Origin: Rhynchopus sp. YZ270_cl-10
Taxonomy: Eukaryota > Euglenozoa > Diplonemea > Diplonemida > Diplonemidae
Length of the DNA: 64,000 bases
Direction of reading: 5' to 3'
NCBI GenBank assembly: GCA_964035575.1
Contig: OZ037896.1
Location: 1,054,001 to 1,118,000 of the forward strand
Shown here piece by piece: positions 33,670-43,762 of the stretch; position 1 is the first letter of the stretch, and every line of letters starts with the position of its first letter. A program made the position numbers and the translations under genes. Under the pieces are notes generated by a model. The model did no database searches. It was not told the origin of the DNA and was given only the letters and a program-made list of their open reading frames with translations.

Positions 33670-36060
33670 GTCTCAAAATTGACATCTATTTTTTGACCTT
33701 TTTTGCTGGGTAGGTTTGGGTCGGCCGACCCGACCCTACTGAGTCGGTTTAAGTCGGATTGGTAGCCTTGGGAATTAGACCCATATTTGCTGGGTAAACG
33801 TCCCGAGGCCACAGCGACCGTGAAAGGGGCTAGCTTTCGATGGCGAAAATTTCGCTAAGTACCCGAAAAATCCCTAAGGAAAAAGTTGGAAAAAAAGTGT
33901 CTCAAAATTGACATCTATTTTTTGACCTTTTTTGCTGGGTAGGTTTGGGTCGGCCGACCCGACCCTACTGAGTCGGTTTAAGTCGGATTGGTAGCCTTGG
34001 GAATTAGACCCATATTTGCTGGGTAAACGTCCCGAGGCCACAGCGACCGTGAAAGGGGCTAGCTTTCGATGGCGAAAATTTCGCTAAGTACCCGAAAAAT
34101 CCCTAAGGAAAAAGTTGGAAAAAAAGTGTCTCAAAATTGACATCTATTTTTTGACCTTTTTTGCTGGGTAGGTTTGGGTCGGCCGACCCGACCCTACTGA
34201 GTCGGTTTAAGTCGGATTGGTAGCCTTGGGAATTAGACCCATATTTGCTGGGTAAACGTCCCGAGGCCACAGCGACCGTGAAAGGGGCTAGCTTTCGATG
34301 GCGAAAATTTCGCTAAGTACCCGAAAAATCCCTAAGGAAAAAGTTGGAAAAAAAGTGTCTCAAAATTGACATCTATTTTTTGACCTTTTTTGCTGGGTAG
34401 GTTTGGGTCGGCCGACCCGACCCTACTGAGTCGGTTTAAGTCGGATTGGTAGCCTTGGGAATTAGACCCATATTTGCTGGGTAAACGTCCCGAGGCCACA
34501 GCGACCGTGAAAGGGGCTAGCTTTCGATGGCGAAAATTTCGCTAAGTACCCGAAAAATCCCTAAGGAAAAAGTTGGAAAAAAAGTGTCTCAAAATTGACA
34601 TCTATTTTTTGACCTTTTTTGCTGGGTAGGTTTGGGTCGGCCGACCCGACCCTACTGAGTCGGTTTAAGTCGGATTGGTAGCCTTGGGAATTAGACCCAT
34701 ATTTGCTGGGTAAACGTCCCGAGGCCACAGCGACCGTGAAAGGGGCTAGCTTTCGATGGCGAAAATTTCGCTAAGTACCCGAAAAATCCCTAAGGAAAAA
34801 GTTGGAAAAAAAGTGTCTCAAAATTGACATCTATTTTTTGACCTTTTTTGCTGGGTAGGTTTGGGTCGGCCGACCCGACCCTACTGAGTCGGTTTAAGTC
34901 GGATTGGTAGCCTTGGGAATTAGACCCATATTTGCTGGGTAAACGTCCCGAGGCCACAGCGACCGTGAAAGGGGCTAGCTTTCGATGGCGAAAATTTCGC
35001 TAAGTACCCGAAAAATCCCTAAGGAAAAAGTTGGAAAAAAAGTGTCTCAAAATTGACATCTATTTTTTGACCTTTTTTGCTGGGTAGGTTTGGGTCGGCC
35101 GACCCGACCCTACTGAGTCGGTTTAAGTCGGATTGGTAGCCTTGGGAATTAGACCCATATTTGCTGGGTAAACGTCCCGAGGCCACAGCGACCGTGAAAG
35201 GGGCTAGCTTTCGATGGCGAAAATTTCGCTAAGTACCCGAAAAATCCCTAAGGAAAAAGTTGGAAAAAAAGTGTCTCAAAATTGACATCTATTTTTTGAC
35301 CTTTTTTGCTGGGTAGGTTTGGGTCGGCCGACCCGACCCTACTGAGTCGGTTTAAGTCGGATTGGTAGCCTTGGGAATTAGACCCATATTTGCTGGGTAA
35401 ACGTCCCGAGGCCACAGCGACCGTGAAAGGGGCTAGCTTTCGATGGCGAAAATTTCGCTAAGTACCCGAAAAATCCCTAAGGAAAAAGTTGGAAAAAAAG
35501 TGTCTCAAAATTGACATCTATTTTTTGACCTTTTTTGCTGGGTAGGTTTGGGTCGGCCGACCCGACCCTACTGAGTCGGTTTAAGTCGGATTGGTAGCCT
35601 TGGGAATTAGACCCATATTTGCTGGGTAAACGTCCCGAGGCCACAGCGACCGTGAAAGGGGCTAGCTTTCGATGGCGAAAATTTCGCTAAGTACCCGAAA
35701 AATCCCTAAGGAAAAAGTTGGAAAAAAAGTGTCTCAAAATTGACATCTATTTTTTGACCTTTTTTGCTGGGTAGGTTTGGGTCGGCCGACCCGACCCTAC
35801 TGAGTCGGTTTAAGTCGGATTGGTAGCCTTGGGAATTAGACCCATATTTGCTGGGTAAACGTCCCGAGGCCACAGCGACCGTGAAAGGGGCTAGCTTTCG
35901 ATGGCGAAAATTTCGCTAAGTACCCGAAAAATCCCTAAGGAAAAAGTTGGAAAAAAAGTGTCTCAAAATTGACATCTATTTTTTGACCTTTTTTGCTGGG
36001 TAGGTTTGGGTCGGCCGACCCGACCCTACTGAGTCGGTTTAAGTCGGATTGGTAGCCTTG
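33670..36060. repeat. 229-bp satellite, about 10.4 nearly identical copies
   Basis: Tandem units start TCTCAAAATTGACATCTATT at 33671, 33900, 34129, 34358 and so on, period 229. The copies read here appear identical. Each unit holds the palindrome GGGTCGGCCGACCC and the phrase ATGGCGAAAATTTCGCTAAG, which itself contains GCGAAAATTTCGC. The array ends inside a unit at GTAGCCTTG, where the inverted flank begins. Confidence 0.95.
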
Positions 36061-36425
36061 CCCAATCTGAGGTTTTCATTGGATTTATCGGGCAATTTTA
36101 TGAGGTACCACGCCTGATTTTGGGCAAAAAAAAAATTTTTTTTTTGGCCAAAAATCGCCTTGTATTACCACTGTATTGGTGTAGGCTTGTACACAGAAGT
36201 GTGTTTTGTGTAACCACAGATGGTCAAAACACCCGATTTTTGCGTTTTTTTGCATTTTTTGGTGCCCAAAAACCCACCTCAGGGTCGAAATTTTCCCAAA
36301 AAAAAAAATTTTTTTTTCGATTTTTTTTCGATTTTTCGACAAGTCGCTGGCCCATACAAAATGTACAGGGTACACAAAATGACCGGGAAATAAATTCTAG
36401 ATGCTCAAAACATCAAAATTCTTGC
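36061..36425 (-). repeat. Dispersed repeat, inverted copy
   Basis: Reverse complement of about 33000-33420, with ACAGATGGTCAAAACACCCG and the same A-run/T-run blocks. Together with the left copy it makes inverted flanks around the satellite. Confidence 0.75.
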
Positions 36426-36524
36426 TTTATTTGCATGCCCGGTGCCCGCGGGTCCCAAAAAAAAATTTTTTTTTTGGGTGAAAAATTTTTGTGATGTCGA
36501 AAAAAAAAAAATTTTTTTTTTTCG

Positions 36525-36650
36525 ACAAGACACAGTCGACAGTCGACAAAGACACACTGTGTCTTCGACAAAAGACACAGTGTGTCTTTGTGTCTTTGTG
36601 TCTTTCGACAGTGTCTAGACACAAAGACACACTGTCGACTTAGAGCCTTG
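36525..36650. repeat. GACACACTGTGTC palindrome cluster
   Basis: Overlapping palindromes: CAGTCGACAGTCGAC, GACACACTGTGTC, AAGACACAGTGTGTCTT and CACACTGTCGAC. A related, shorter GTCGGCCGACTGTC cluster lies at 30280-30335. Any strand could fold into several alternative hairpins. Confidence 0.65.
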
Positions 36651-36870
36651 ACCCATCGCTCTCCCCACCCCTCCTCCCCTTGTCGTCGCATTTGCCTGTG
36701 CCGCAATCGGGTGTGCTTAGGGTACTACATCGGGCCACGGGCAGGGGCTGAGTCTGGGGGTTGTCGTGGCAGAAAAATAAACTAGTGAGTAGGGCACGAG
36801 TAGTACGTTCCCACATTGCGTAACGTATCTTACTTGCATATGGGGATAAGGGGGGTTAATGAGTATTTAC
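36651..36870. other. Unassigned segment
   Basis: Balanced composition, no recognised gene. It begins with GAGCCTTGACCCATCG, whose start mirrors the CAAGGCTCTAAGTCGAC at 30272-30290, so it is the other end of a rearranged repeat. Confidence 0.35.
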
Positions 36871-37160
36871 AACCCTCCCGCCAGGTACCCGAAGGCTCCC
36901 GGCGGGAGGGTCATATTTTCGAAACCCTCCCGCCGGGTTTTTTGCTCGAGGGAGCCCTGTTGGACCACGAGGGGACCCGTGTGGGCCCGAGGGAGGCCGT
37001 GTGGGGGAACGAGGGCGAAGCCCGAGCCCCACACGGCCTCCCGAGGGCCCACACGGGTCCCCGAGGGTCCAACAGGGCTCCCGAGAGCAAAAAACCCGGC
37101 GGGAGCGGTTTCGAAAAGGACCCTCACAACGGAGAGCCTAAGGGGTGGCTAGGGGGGTTG
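36871..37160. repeat. GC-rich foldback palindrome
   Basis: Arms from 36920 (CGAAACCCTCCCGCCGGG) and to 37113 (CCCGGCGGGAGCGGTTTCG) pair over about 85 bp each, including CCTGTTGGACC with GGTCCAACAGG and GGCCGTGTGGGG with CCCCACACGGCC, around a small loop at about 37005-37022. Arms differ by few mismatches. No gene is supported despite open frames on both strands. Confidence 0.85.
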
Positions 37161-37199
37161 TAGGACGCTTTGTTTCACGCGGGAGGGTCAAAAAAACCC

Positions 37200-37800
37200 T
37201 CACCGACGCTACGTAGAGTGAGAAAAACCCAAAAAACCTGGCGGGAGGGTCCAAAAAGCTGGCGGGAGGGTCCCCAGACCTGGCGGGAGGGTCCACAGAC
37301 AAGGCTCTGATGAGGCCCAGGCCTCCCGGCCGGGAGGCCCGGCCTCCCAGGCCTCCCGGCCTCCCAAAAAAAAATTTTTTTTTCCGGTGACATCTGCGGA
37401 ACTTTTTTTTTTTTTTTCCTTAGGAAAAATTTTCGGGTACTTAGCAAAATTCGGCAAAAAAATATGGATTTTGCTTACGTCGCTACTGGACCGTCTGTGA
37501 TGGTTTTTTTTGGATTTTTTTTTTTGGATTTTTTTTTCCGAAATCGCCCACTCCCAAAAAAAAAATTTTTTTTTTTTTTTGGTGAAAAATTTTGTGATGT
37601 CGAAAAAAAAAAATTTTTTTTGGGAGGCCGGGAGGCCTGGGAGGCCGGGCCTCCCGGCCGGGAGGCCTGGGCCTCATCAGAGCAAGGCTACCAACGGGAC
37701 CCCTGGATCAGGGGTCCCCAGGGGTCCCGGACCCCCAGTCTGGGGGTCCGGGACCCCTGGGACCCCTGGGTCCCCGGGGTCCCAAAAAATTTTTTTTGGC
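37200..37800. repeat. Nested GC-rich inverted repeats
   Basis: Three CCTGGCGGGAGGGTC-type units lie at 37228-37300. CTCTGATGAGGCCCAGGCC at 37307 returns inverted near 37660-37682, with internal GGGAGGCC/GGCCTCCC palindromes. A separate palindrome of GGGGTCCC and GGGACCCC blocks fills 37690-37790. A-run/T-run blocks separate the parts. Confidence 0.7.
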
Positions 37801-38460
37801 AAAGACATTTTTCAGCTGAAAAAAAAATTTTTTTTGGGCCCTGGGTTGGGTCCTGTGGCACCCAAAAATGCAAAAAAACGCACTTACGAGCACTTTTGAG
37901 CATCACATATTTATTCCACGGCTATTTTGTGTGTATACCGTACGTTTAGTATGGCCAGCGCCTTAGCAAAAAATCAAAAAATCTCAAAAAAAAATTTTTT
38001 TTTTTCGGGAAAATTTCGACCCCTGACCTGGGTTTTTGGGCACCAAAAAATGCAAAAAAGCGCAAAAATCGGGTGTTTTGACCATCTGTGGTTACACAAA
38101 ACACACTTCTGTGTATAAGCCTACACCAATACAGTGGTTATACAAGGCGATTTTTGACCAAAAAAAAATTTTTTTTTTCGCCCAAAATTTGCCGTGGTAC
38201 CTCATAAAATGGCCCAAAGAATCCAATGAAAACCTCAGATTGGGCAAATTATGAAAAAAATTTTCAAGTCAAATTTTCAGCCAAAATACGGCTATTTTGG
38301 TCATACCTTGTGTACTGAACTGGTCCCGAGGCCACAGGGACCGTGTAAGGGGCCAGCTTTTGGTGGCGAAAATTTCGCTAAGTACCCGGAAAAATCCCTA
38401 AGGAAAAAAAAAAAAAAAAATTCACGCAGGGTCACAAAAAAAAATTTTTTTTTTTTTGAC
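37801..38460 (+). repeat. Dispersed repeat, third copy
   Basis: Positions about 37890-38315 repeat the 33000-33420 block in forward orientation. Positions 38318-38405 resemble the part of the 229-bp unit from GTCCCGAGGCCACAG to CCCTAAGGAAAAA, so the satellite unit exists here as a single diverged copy. Confidence 0.7.
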
Positions 38461-38529
38461 TTTTTCTGGGGGTCCCGGACCCCTGGGACCCCCGGGGTGT
38501 TGGGGTCCCGTTGGTAGCCTTGATCAGAG

Positions 38530-38895
38530 CCTTGCCACAGACCTGGCGGGAGGGTCCCCAGACCTGGCGGGAGGGTCCCCAGACCTGGCGGGAGGGTCCC
38601 CAGACCTGGCGGGAGGGTCCCCAGACCTGGCGGGAGGGTCCACAGACCTGGCGGGAGGGTCCCCAGACCTGGCGGGAGGGTCCCCAGACCTGGCGGGAGG
38701 GTCCACAGACCTGGCGGGAGGGTCCCCAGACCTGGCGGGAGGGTCCCCAGACCTGGCGGGAGGGTCCACAGACCTGGCGGGAGGGTCCAAAAGCTGGCGG
38801 GAGGGTCCGGACCCTCCCGCCAGGTTTACCCTCCCGCCGGGTGGGTTTGACCCTCCCGGCGGGCGTGTAAAGTAGCTGGCGGGAGGGTCTTTTTG
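38530..38895. repeat. 21-bp tandem array with three-unit higher order
   Basis: Thirteen units of AGACCTGGCGGGAGGGTCCMC. After four CC-type units the last bases follow a fixed pattern of CA, CC, CC, repeated, giving a 63-bp higher-order unit. The array ends in inverted CCCTCCCGCC copies (38810-38860) that can pair with it. Being a multiple of three it keeps frames open and would read as heptapeptides, but composition and setting argue against coding. Confidence 0.85.
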
Positions 38896-38930
38896 ACCCT
38901 CCCTAGGGAAACAAATGGTAGTACAGGTGG

Positions 38931-40010
38931 CTCGCATCGGGGGTGTCGCTACGCACCCGTCTACTTTACAGTGACTGCTGCCGAAAATAAAAAGGTGGGA
39001 GGTTACAGGGGCGCGGTACCCACTGGCGCCTCCCCGCAAGGTGTTGATAGCGACAGGTTGTTTCAGTTTGCAATTGCGAAAAAAAATATTTTAAAATAAA
39101 ACATTTTTTTTTTTAAAAATTAAAATTTGAGTTATTAAAGTTTTGTTTTGTTACAAATTGTAGAAGTGTGTGTCACTACCCGTGGGGGGGAAGTTTGGGG
39201 CTACTGCGGTTGACATAGTGTCCCATAAGAGTGTGCTGTTGTTTTCGCTAGTAGCGTACCTGGTGGAGCATGCAAGGTGGCCTAGTAGACTCCTACGCAG
39301 CTTCACCGGCACGTGTGTATTGTGTAAAGGGGGAAGGGTGAGGTGGGGGTATTAAATAGGGGAGTTGGGGAATTTGGGATTTTGGTGGGCGGGAAGAACG
39401 TCCGTATGGTAAGACGCGCCGCACGCCTCTTTGGGCACATGTAGTGTTTGTGCGTGCATGTGCTTGCATGTTTAGTCATAAGGGGGGTTTTGATGGTTGT
39501 GTTGGTAGCTCGCATCGGGGGTGTCGCTACGCACCCTTTCACCTAACAGTAATTGCTGCCGTAAAAGAAAAATAAATCATAAATGAAAAAGAGGAGGTTA
39601 CCAGAGCGCGGTAGACACTGGCGCCTCCCCTCGAGGTGTTTGGTTGCGACAGAAAAGGTTACATTTTGCATTTTAAAAGTTTCAAAAGAGGATAAGGTGT
39701 GAGCAGTTAAAGTAAAAGTGTGGGTCACTACCCTTTGAAGGGGAACAATGGGGTAACTGCAGCGCGGTAGTCGCTGGTGACCCTCAAGATTGTGTTGTTG
39801 TTTTGACAGGCAGCGTAATCGGTGGAAAATGCAAGGTGGCCGGGTAGACCCCTAAGCAGCTTCACCGGCACGTGCGTATTGTGTAAAGGGGGAAGGGTGT
39901 GTTGGCAGTATTAAATAGGGGGGGAATTGGGGCACGGGAAGAGCATTCGTAGGGTAGATGTGTGGTACACCTCCGTCCGCACATGTATAGTTTGCTTTAA
40001 TTGATTAATG
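38931..40010. repeat. Two diverged 575-bp tandem units
   Basis: GCTCGCATCGGGGGTGTCGC occurs at 38935 and 39512. Both units share, in the same order, ACTGGCGCCTCCCC, GTCACTACCC, GCAAGGTGGCC, GCAGCTTCACCGGCACGTG, TATTGTGTAAAGGGGGAAGG and a TATA-like GTATTAAATAGG. Overall identity is moderate, so the duplication is not recent. No open frame or known RNA is recognised. Confidence 0.7.
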
Positions 40011-40503
40011 TACAGTCAGATGCTCCTAATCTACTTGTGTTTAACGACTGTTGACCTCCAAAAGAGCGGTAAATACATTGTGCTGTGGTACAGAGAGTTT
40101 AGGGAGTGGCGGCATAAAAAGGGGATAACTAGGTGCATAAAGAAGCGTCCGCTGGGTAAAATGTGGAGTACGCCTCTCTGGGCGTACTTCGAGTGCGGAG
40201 GGACCTGGGGCTTCAATAGCGAGAGAGAATTATGCATCAGGGATTTCTACGGTGTGAGAAGTGTGGTAGAGATGTGGAAAAATGGGTAGGGGGAACGCTG
40301 AACGAGCGAACGAAAGGCTTTTGATTGGGTAACATGTGGGGAAAGACAGCAGAAAAGCAACAAAATACCCGTTGTAAATAGGGGGACATGAATAACACGC
40401 TTGTTGTCAGGGGCTAGCAGCGCGACGTAAGTCGTACTGCAGCCTATGACACAAGATTAAACACAGAACATAATAATATTAATCAACAACAACTCAGTCA
40501 CGA
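40011..40503. other. Sequence 3' of the LINE
   Basis: This lies beyond the LINE stop on its 3' side and may hold its 3' UTR; on the minus strand GATTAATATTATTATGTTC comes 20 bases after the stop. No poly(A) tail or target-site duplication could be placed. The small plus-strand frame at 40008-40289 is not convincing. Confidence 0.4.
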
Positions 40504-41912
40504 CTAACTACCGTTACGGAGGTACTCCTCAAGCGGGCCAGGCAGGAAACTCTCGCTGACGAGGTACTTCAGGGCGGTCGCCGGCTCTCGCATGAGGAGG
40601 GTATGGAGGTCCGGGAGGCTTTCGCTACACGTTTGTCGGCAGGAGAAGAACAGGTGCTTCAGGGTGCAGGGCTTGTCGCATCGCAGGCATGTGGCAGTGT
40701 TCGACGAGGTGCGGAAGTCGAACGTTAGCTGGTTGCTGCCAGCTCGGAGGCTGCGGATGGTGGTTTCCCCCCTGCGGGTGAGGTCCGTGCAGTGGACGGG
40801 AGGTTGCAGCACCGCTACGTCCGCTCCGGCCTTCCTGGCGTACACCGTGTTCGTGCCGGGCTGCTCGACGGAAGGGGTGTTCGCCAGGTGACGTCTCGCA
40901 CATGATCTGGCGGCAGAGAAGGACAGGCCAGGGCTCTGCACCATCTTGGTGCCTTCTGCGGCCGCAGCGTCAGCAGCATCATTGCCCAGGACCTGCACAT
41001 GCGAGGGGACGTAGTGCAGTATTAGGTTTATGTTGTTGCCGGCAAGCCGGTGTAGTCCTTTCCAGAGTTTGTGTTCGAAGTCCTCTCTGGCCTTCTTGGG
41101 ACCGCTCTCTAGCGCACGCAGGGACGATTGCGAGTCTGTGAGGATGGCGCAGGTGGCCCCAGGGGTTGCTTTGTCAAAGAGAAGGTCAATGGAGTGGCCT
41201 ATGGCGATCATTTCGGCTTGAAAGCTGCTTGCGCCGGTGCCGGCCCCGTAGGAGAAGGAGCAGTTGGGTTCTCGCATCTCGGGGAGCTTGTACAGCACTA
41301 CCCCAGCACCCCCGCTTTTGCCCTGGACAGAGCCGTCGGTGTAGGCGTGCCATTCGCAGGGGGGAAGGCGTTGGAGGGCCTCCTCTGTGAGGAGCAGGAA
41401 TTTTTCGTCATCTGGCTCAGGGTCGGAGCGGCGTATCCCAGGTATCGTGGCGGTGATACTTAGGCGGGGCAGTACGTCACTCCAATACCACGGGTCTACA
41501 GGCAGGTGACGCTGCATATCTGCCATATGCACCCCAGGTCTGCGGAACTCCTTGTGTGCCTCGGAGGAGAGTCGCTGGGCGGCGGAGAGCCAGTTGTTGA
41601 GCGTGAGGGAGGCGGAGGTGTAGCCGCAGGCCGCTTTCCCTGGCGTGTCGGTGTGACGCCGAAACAACTCGAACGCAGTTACGGCGTCCAATCGCATCAG
41701 GTCCACTATCGGGGTCAGGCGTGCCTCCCACAGCAATTTGGCGCGAGACGTAGGCAAAGGACATCCGGTGATGATACGCGCCGCGGCGTTGTGTTCGGCC
41801 TCCAGCTTGTCCATCAGGTGTGTTGACAGCTGTGGACCGTATATGCCAAGAGCATAGCGGATCAGGGGAAGTACGTATGTGAGATAGGTGGTGCGGAGGG
41901 TGTGTGTGTTAG
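40504..41912 (-). mobile_element. Non-LTR retrotransposon (LINE), 3' part with RNase H
   Basis: An open minus-strand frame of about 470 residues runs from the assembly gap to TAG at 40504. The first part (LRTTYLTYVLPLIRYALGIY, HNAAARIITGC) matches the thumb region after the LINE reverse transcriptase. An RNase H domain follows with its acidic residues in YTDGS, QAEM, LTDSQSS and HVQVLGNDAADA. The C-terminus has a Cys/His cluster, TCLRCDKPCTLKHLFFSC, typical of ingi, I and R1-like elements. The frame is intact over the visible part. The 5' portion, with the endonuclease and RT core, is in or beyond the gap, so completeness cannot be judged. It lies at the edge of the repeat island. Confidence 0.9.
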
Positions 41913-42112
41913 NNNNNNNNNNNNNNNNNNNNNNNNNNNNNNNNNNNNNNNNNNNNNNNNNNNNNNNNNNNNNNNNNNNNNNNNNNNNNNNNNNNNNNNN
42001 NNNNNNNNNNNNNNNNNNNNNNNNNNNNNNNNNNNNNNNNNNNNNNNNNNNNNNNNNNNNNNNNNNNNNNNNNNNNNNNNNNNNNNNNNNNNNNNNNNNN
42101 NNNNNNNNNNNN
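41913..42112. other. Assembly gap (200 N)
   Basis: Exactly 200 undetermined bases, likely a placeholder of arbitrary size. The missing DNA must hold the rest of the LINE, the junction between the two arms and the start of the Sfi1-like gene. Confidence 0.98.
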
Positions 42113-43353
42113 TGCGGAAGCTTGAGGAGACCACGGCAGGGCACATATACTCCCGCAGCTTTACACAGTGGAGGAGACATCATAAGGCGGGGATTCGGTC
42201 ACGCCGTTTAGCTTCACGTGCACGTTGTCTCACACAACGCAATGAATTTCTTCATATGAAGCATGCCTGGTCATGCCTTGTGCACCGTCATAATATACGT
42301 AGAAACACTGCCTTTAGATCCTCTGCAGTTCTGCAGGTGGTCTCAGAGGATTTGTGTGAATTAAATAGACATAGCATGTTGAGCACCTTTTACCGTCGCT
42401 TGCAAGGATATGCGTGGGTTCGTGGGCAGAGAATGCGCTTTTGGGAGGATAACGTGAAGGCGTTGGTGAAGCCGTTTTTTGCCTTTTGGAGTGGTGGGTT
42501 TTTGTTGTGGAGGATGTGGGGGAGGAGACGGAGGGAACGGGTAGGGGCGATGCGAAAGGGTGTGGAGGTGACGGTGTTGGCAGGATATCAACGAAAATGG
42601 CGTCGTTTTGTTGTGCGTCGAAGAGAGCTTCGGAGGGCGTGGGATGGGGTGAAGTTTATCCGCGCCTCTTCCGCAAAACAGTTGGTCTCTCGCTTTCTGC
42701 TTCGCTGGCAACGTTGCTGCACTGCGCACAACACCAACACCATTTTACAAGAACGCGTTGATGTGGGTCTCACCACTCTTGCCAACACTAACAACGTTCT
42801 TGATACCATCGTTACCAAGGTGCTTACCCATGACCATACCCTGGATCGCATTGACAAAGAAAAAATTGGGAGGCACGAACTGACGACACTCCTGGAGTCA
42901 GCAGCGTCGCCTTCGATCCGACAGGAAGCACAGCAGGTCAACAATGAGTCCATGACAGCAGCGTTGGGCACGGCAAGGGATTTGCTGGCGCATGATGCAG
43001 TGCTGTACACAGAGGCGGATGAGTTGGTGCGGGGGCACCAGCGGCGGAGCGCAAGACAACCTCGGGTGTCTTCGGAAAGGCCTAGCTTATCGCCGCCATT
43101 TTCTCAAGGTGGTGGAGGTGACGGTTTTGACCTTATGTCCCACCGTTCGGCCGGTGCTTTTACAAATCTTTCAGAAGCGACAGGTGGTACCCAAATGCAT
43201 GCAGCCCGCTCGCGAAGTGCCTCCATCTCTGTAGGCAGCAACGTGCCCCCCGCAGTCGCAGCGGCACTGCAGAAGAGCTCTGTGATGCCGGATCAGGATA
43301 CAATGTGGGCAGCGCATTTCGCAAATATACAAAGTACCGGGCGAGGGCAGTGA
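42113..43353 (+). CDS. Sfi1-like repeat protein, C-terminal part
   Basis: The frame is open from the gap to TGA at 43351-43353, about 413 residues; the N-terminus is missing. The first half has repeated basic-aromatic segments spaced about 30 residues apart: FTQWRRHHK, AWSCLVHRHN, FYRRLQGYAW, FFAFWSGGFLLWRMW, YQRKWRRFVVRR, FLLRWQRCC. Trp-containing repeats of this type are the centrin-binding repeats of Sfi1, a basal body and spindle pole component. A short coiled or helical region and a low-complexity Ser/Gly tail follow. Role at basal bodies is inferred from the repeats. It is the first recognised plus-strand gene after the strand switch. Confidence 0.7.
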
Positions 43354-43480
43354 GTGGAGAGAGAGAAAAAGAAATGTCTTCACACATTAGAATAAGGGCA
43401 AAAAAGTAAAAGAGGTTTTCTTCCTCATAGTGTTAGTGTGTTTGTACACTGATACATCAACCCAGTATAGGAGTATTGGC

Positions 43481-43597
43481 GACTAAGTATCAGAGGTCTG
43501 AGCGTTAGTTTACAAACTTTCTTTTATACTGTTCTCTTTTTTTTAAAGGTGACTAAGCACGAGAGGCTTAGGATCATCTTATAAACTTTTCTTTTTT
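43481..43597 (+). repeat. Module A, two tandem copies
   Basis: The second copy is the clearest: GACTAAGCACGAGAGGCTTA followed by GGATCATCTTATAAACTTTT and a T-run ending AG. The first copy is diverged (GACTAAGTATCAGAGGTCTG). Other copies: 53677, 54151, 56328, 57661, 58299, 60710, 60794, 62297. Confidence 0.75.
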
Positions 43598-43652
43598 TTT
43601 AGATAGGCGGCAGTGGTTTGGACCGTTCTTGCAGTTTTTTTTTCCCTTCTTT

Positions 43653-43762
43653 TGCTTTCATCCGGATGGGCTGACATCGTACAGTCAATCGAAGATGCCT
43701 GCATCACACCCTTTTTCCCCTTTTAGATTTTCTGTGCACAAAACGCATTCATCTTTCAAGCG
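43653..43762 (+). repeat. Modules B and C, adjacent
   Basis: Module B (TGCTTTCATCCGGATGG, then GACATCGTACAGTC and GATGCCTGCATCA) is followed after 11 bases by module C (TTTTAGATTTTCTGTGCACA, then ACGCATTCATCTTTCAAG). Other B copies are at 53752 and 61278, where its neighbours differ. Confidence 0.75.

Noticed and set aside
33441-33713. 90-codon frame next to the 229-bp satellite
   Set aside because: It runs into the satellite, has no family features and no splice or start signals.
38456-39039. Open frames with repeated heptapeptides such as DLAGGSP
   Set aside because: The 21-bp tandem array is a multiple of three, so frames stay open on both strands. No conserved gene structure flanks it.
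23340-40010. Telomere
   Set aside because: No array of TTAGGG-type repeats is present, and host genes continue on both sides.
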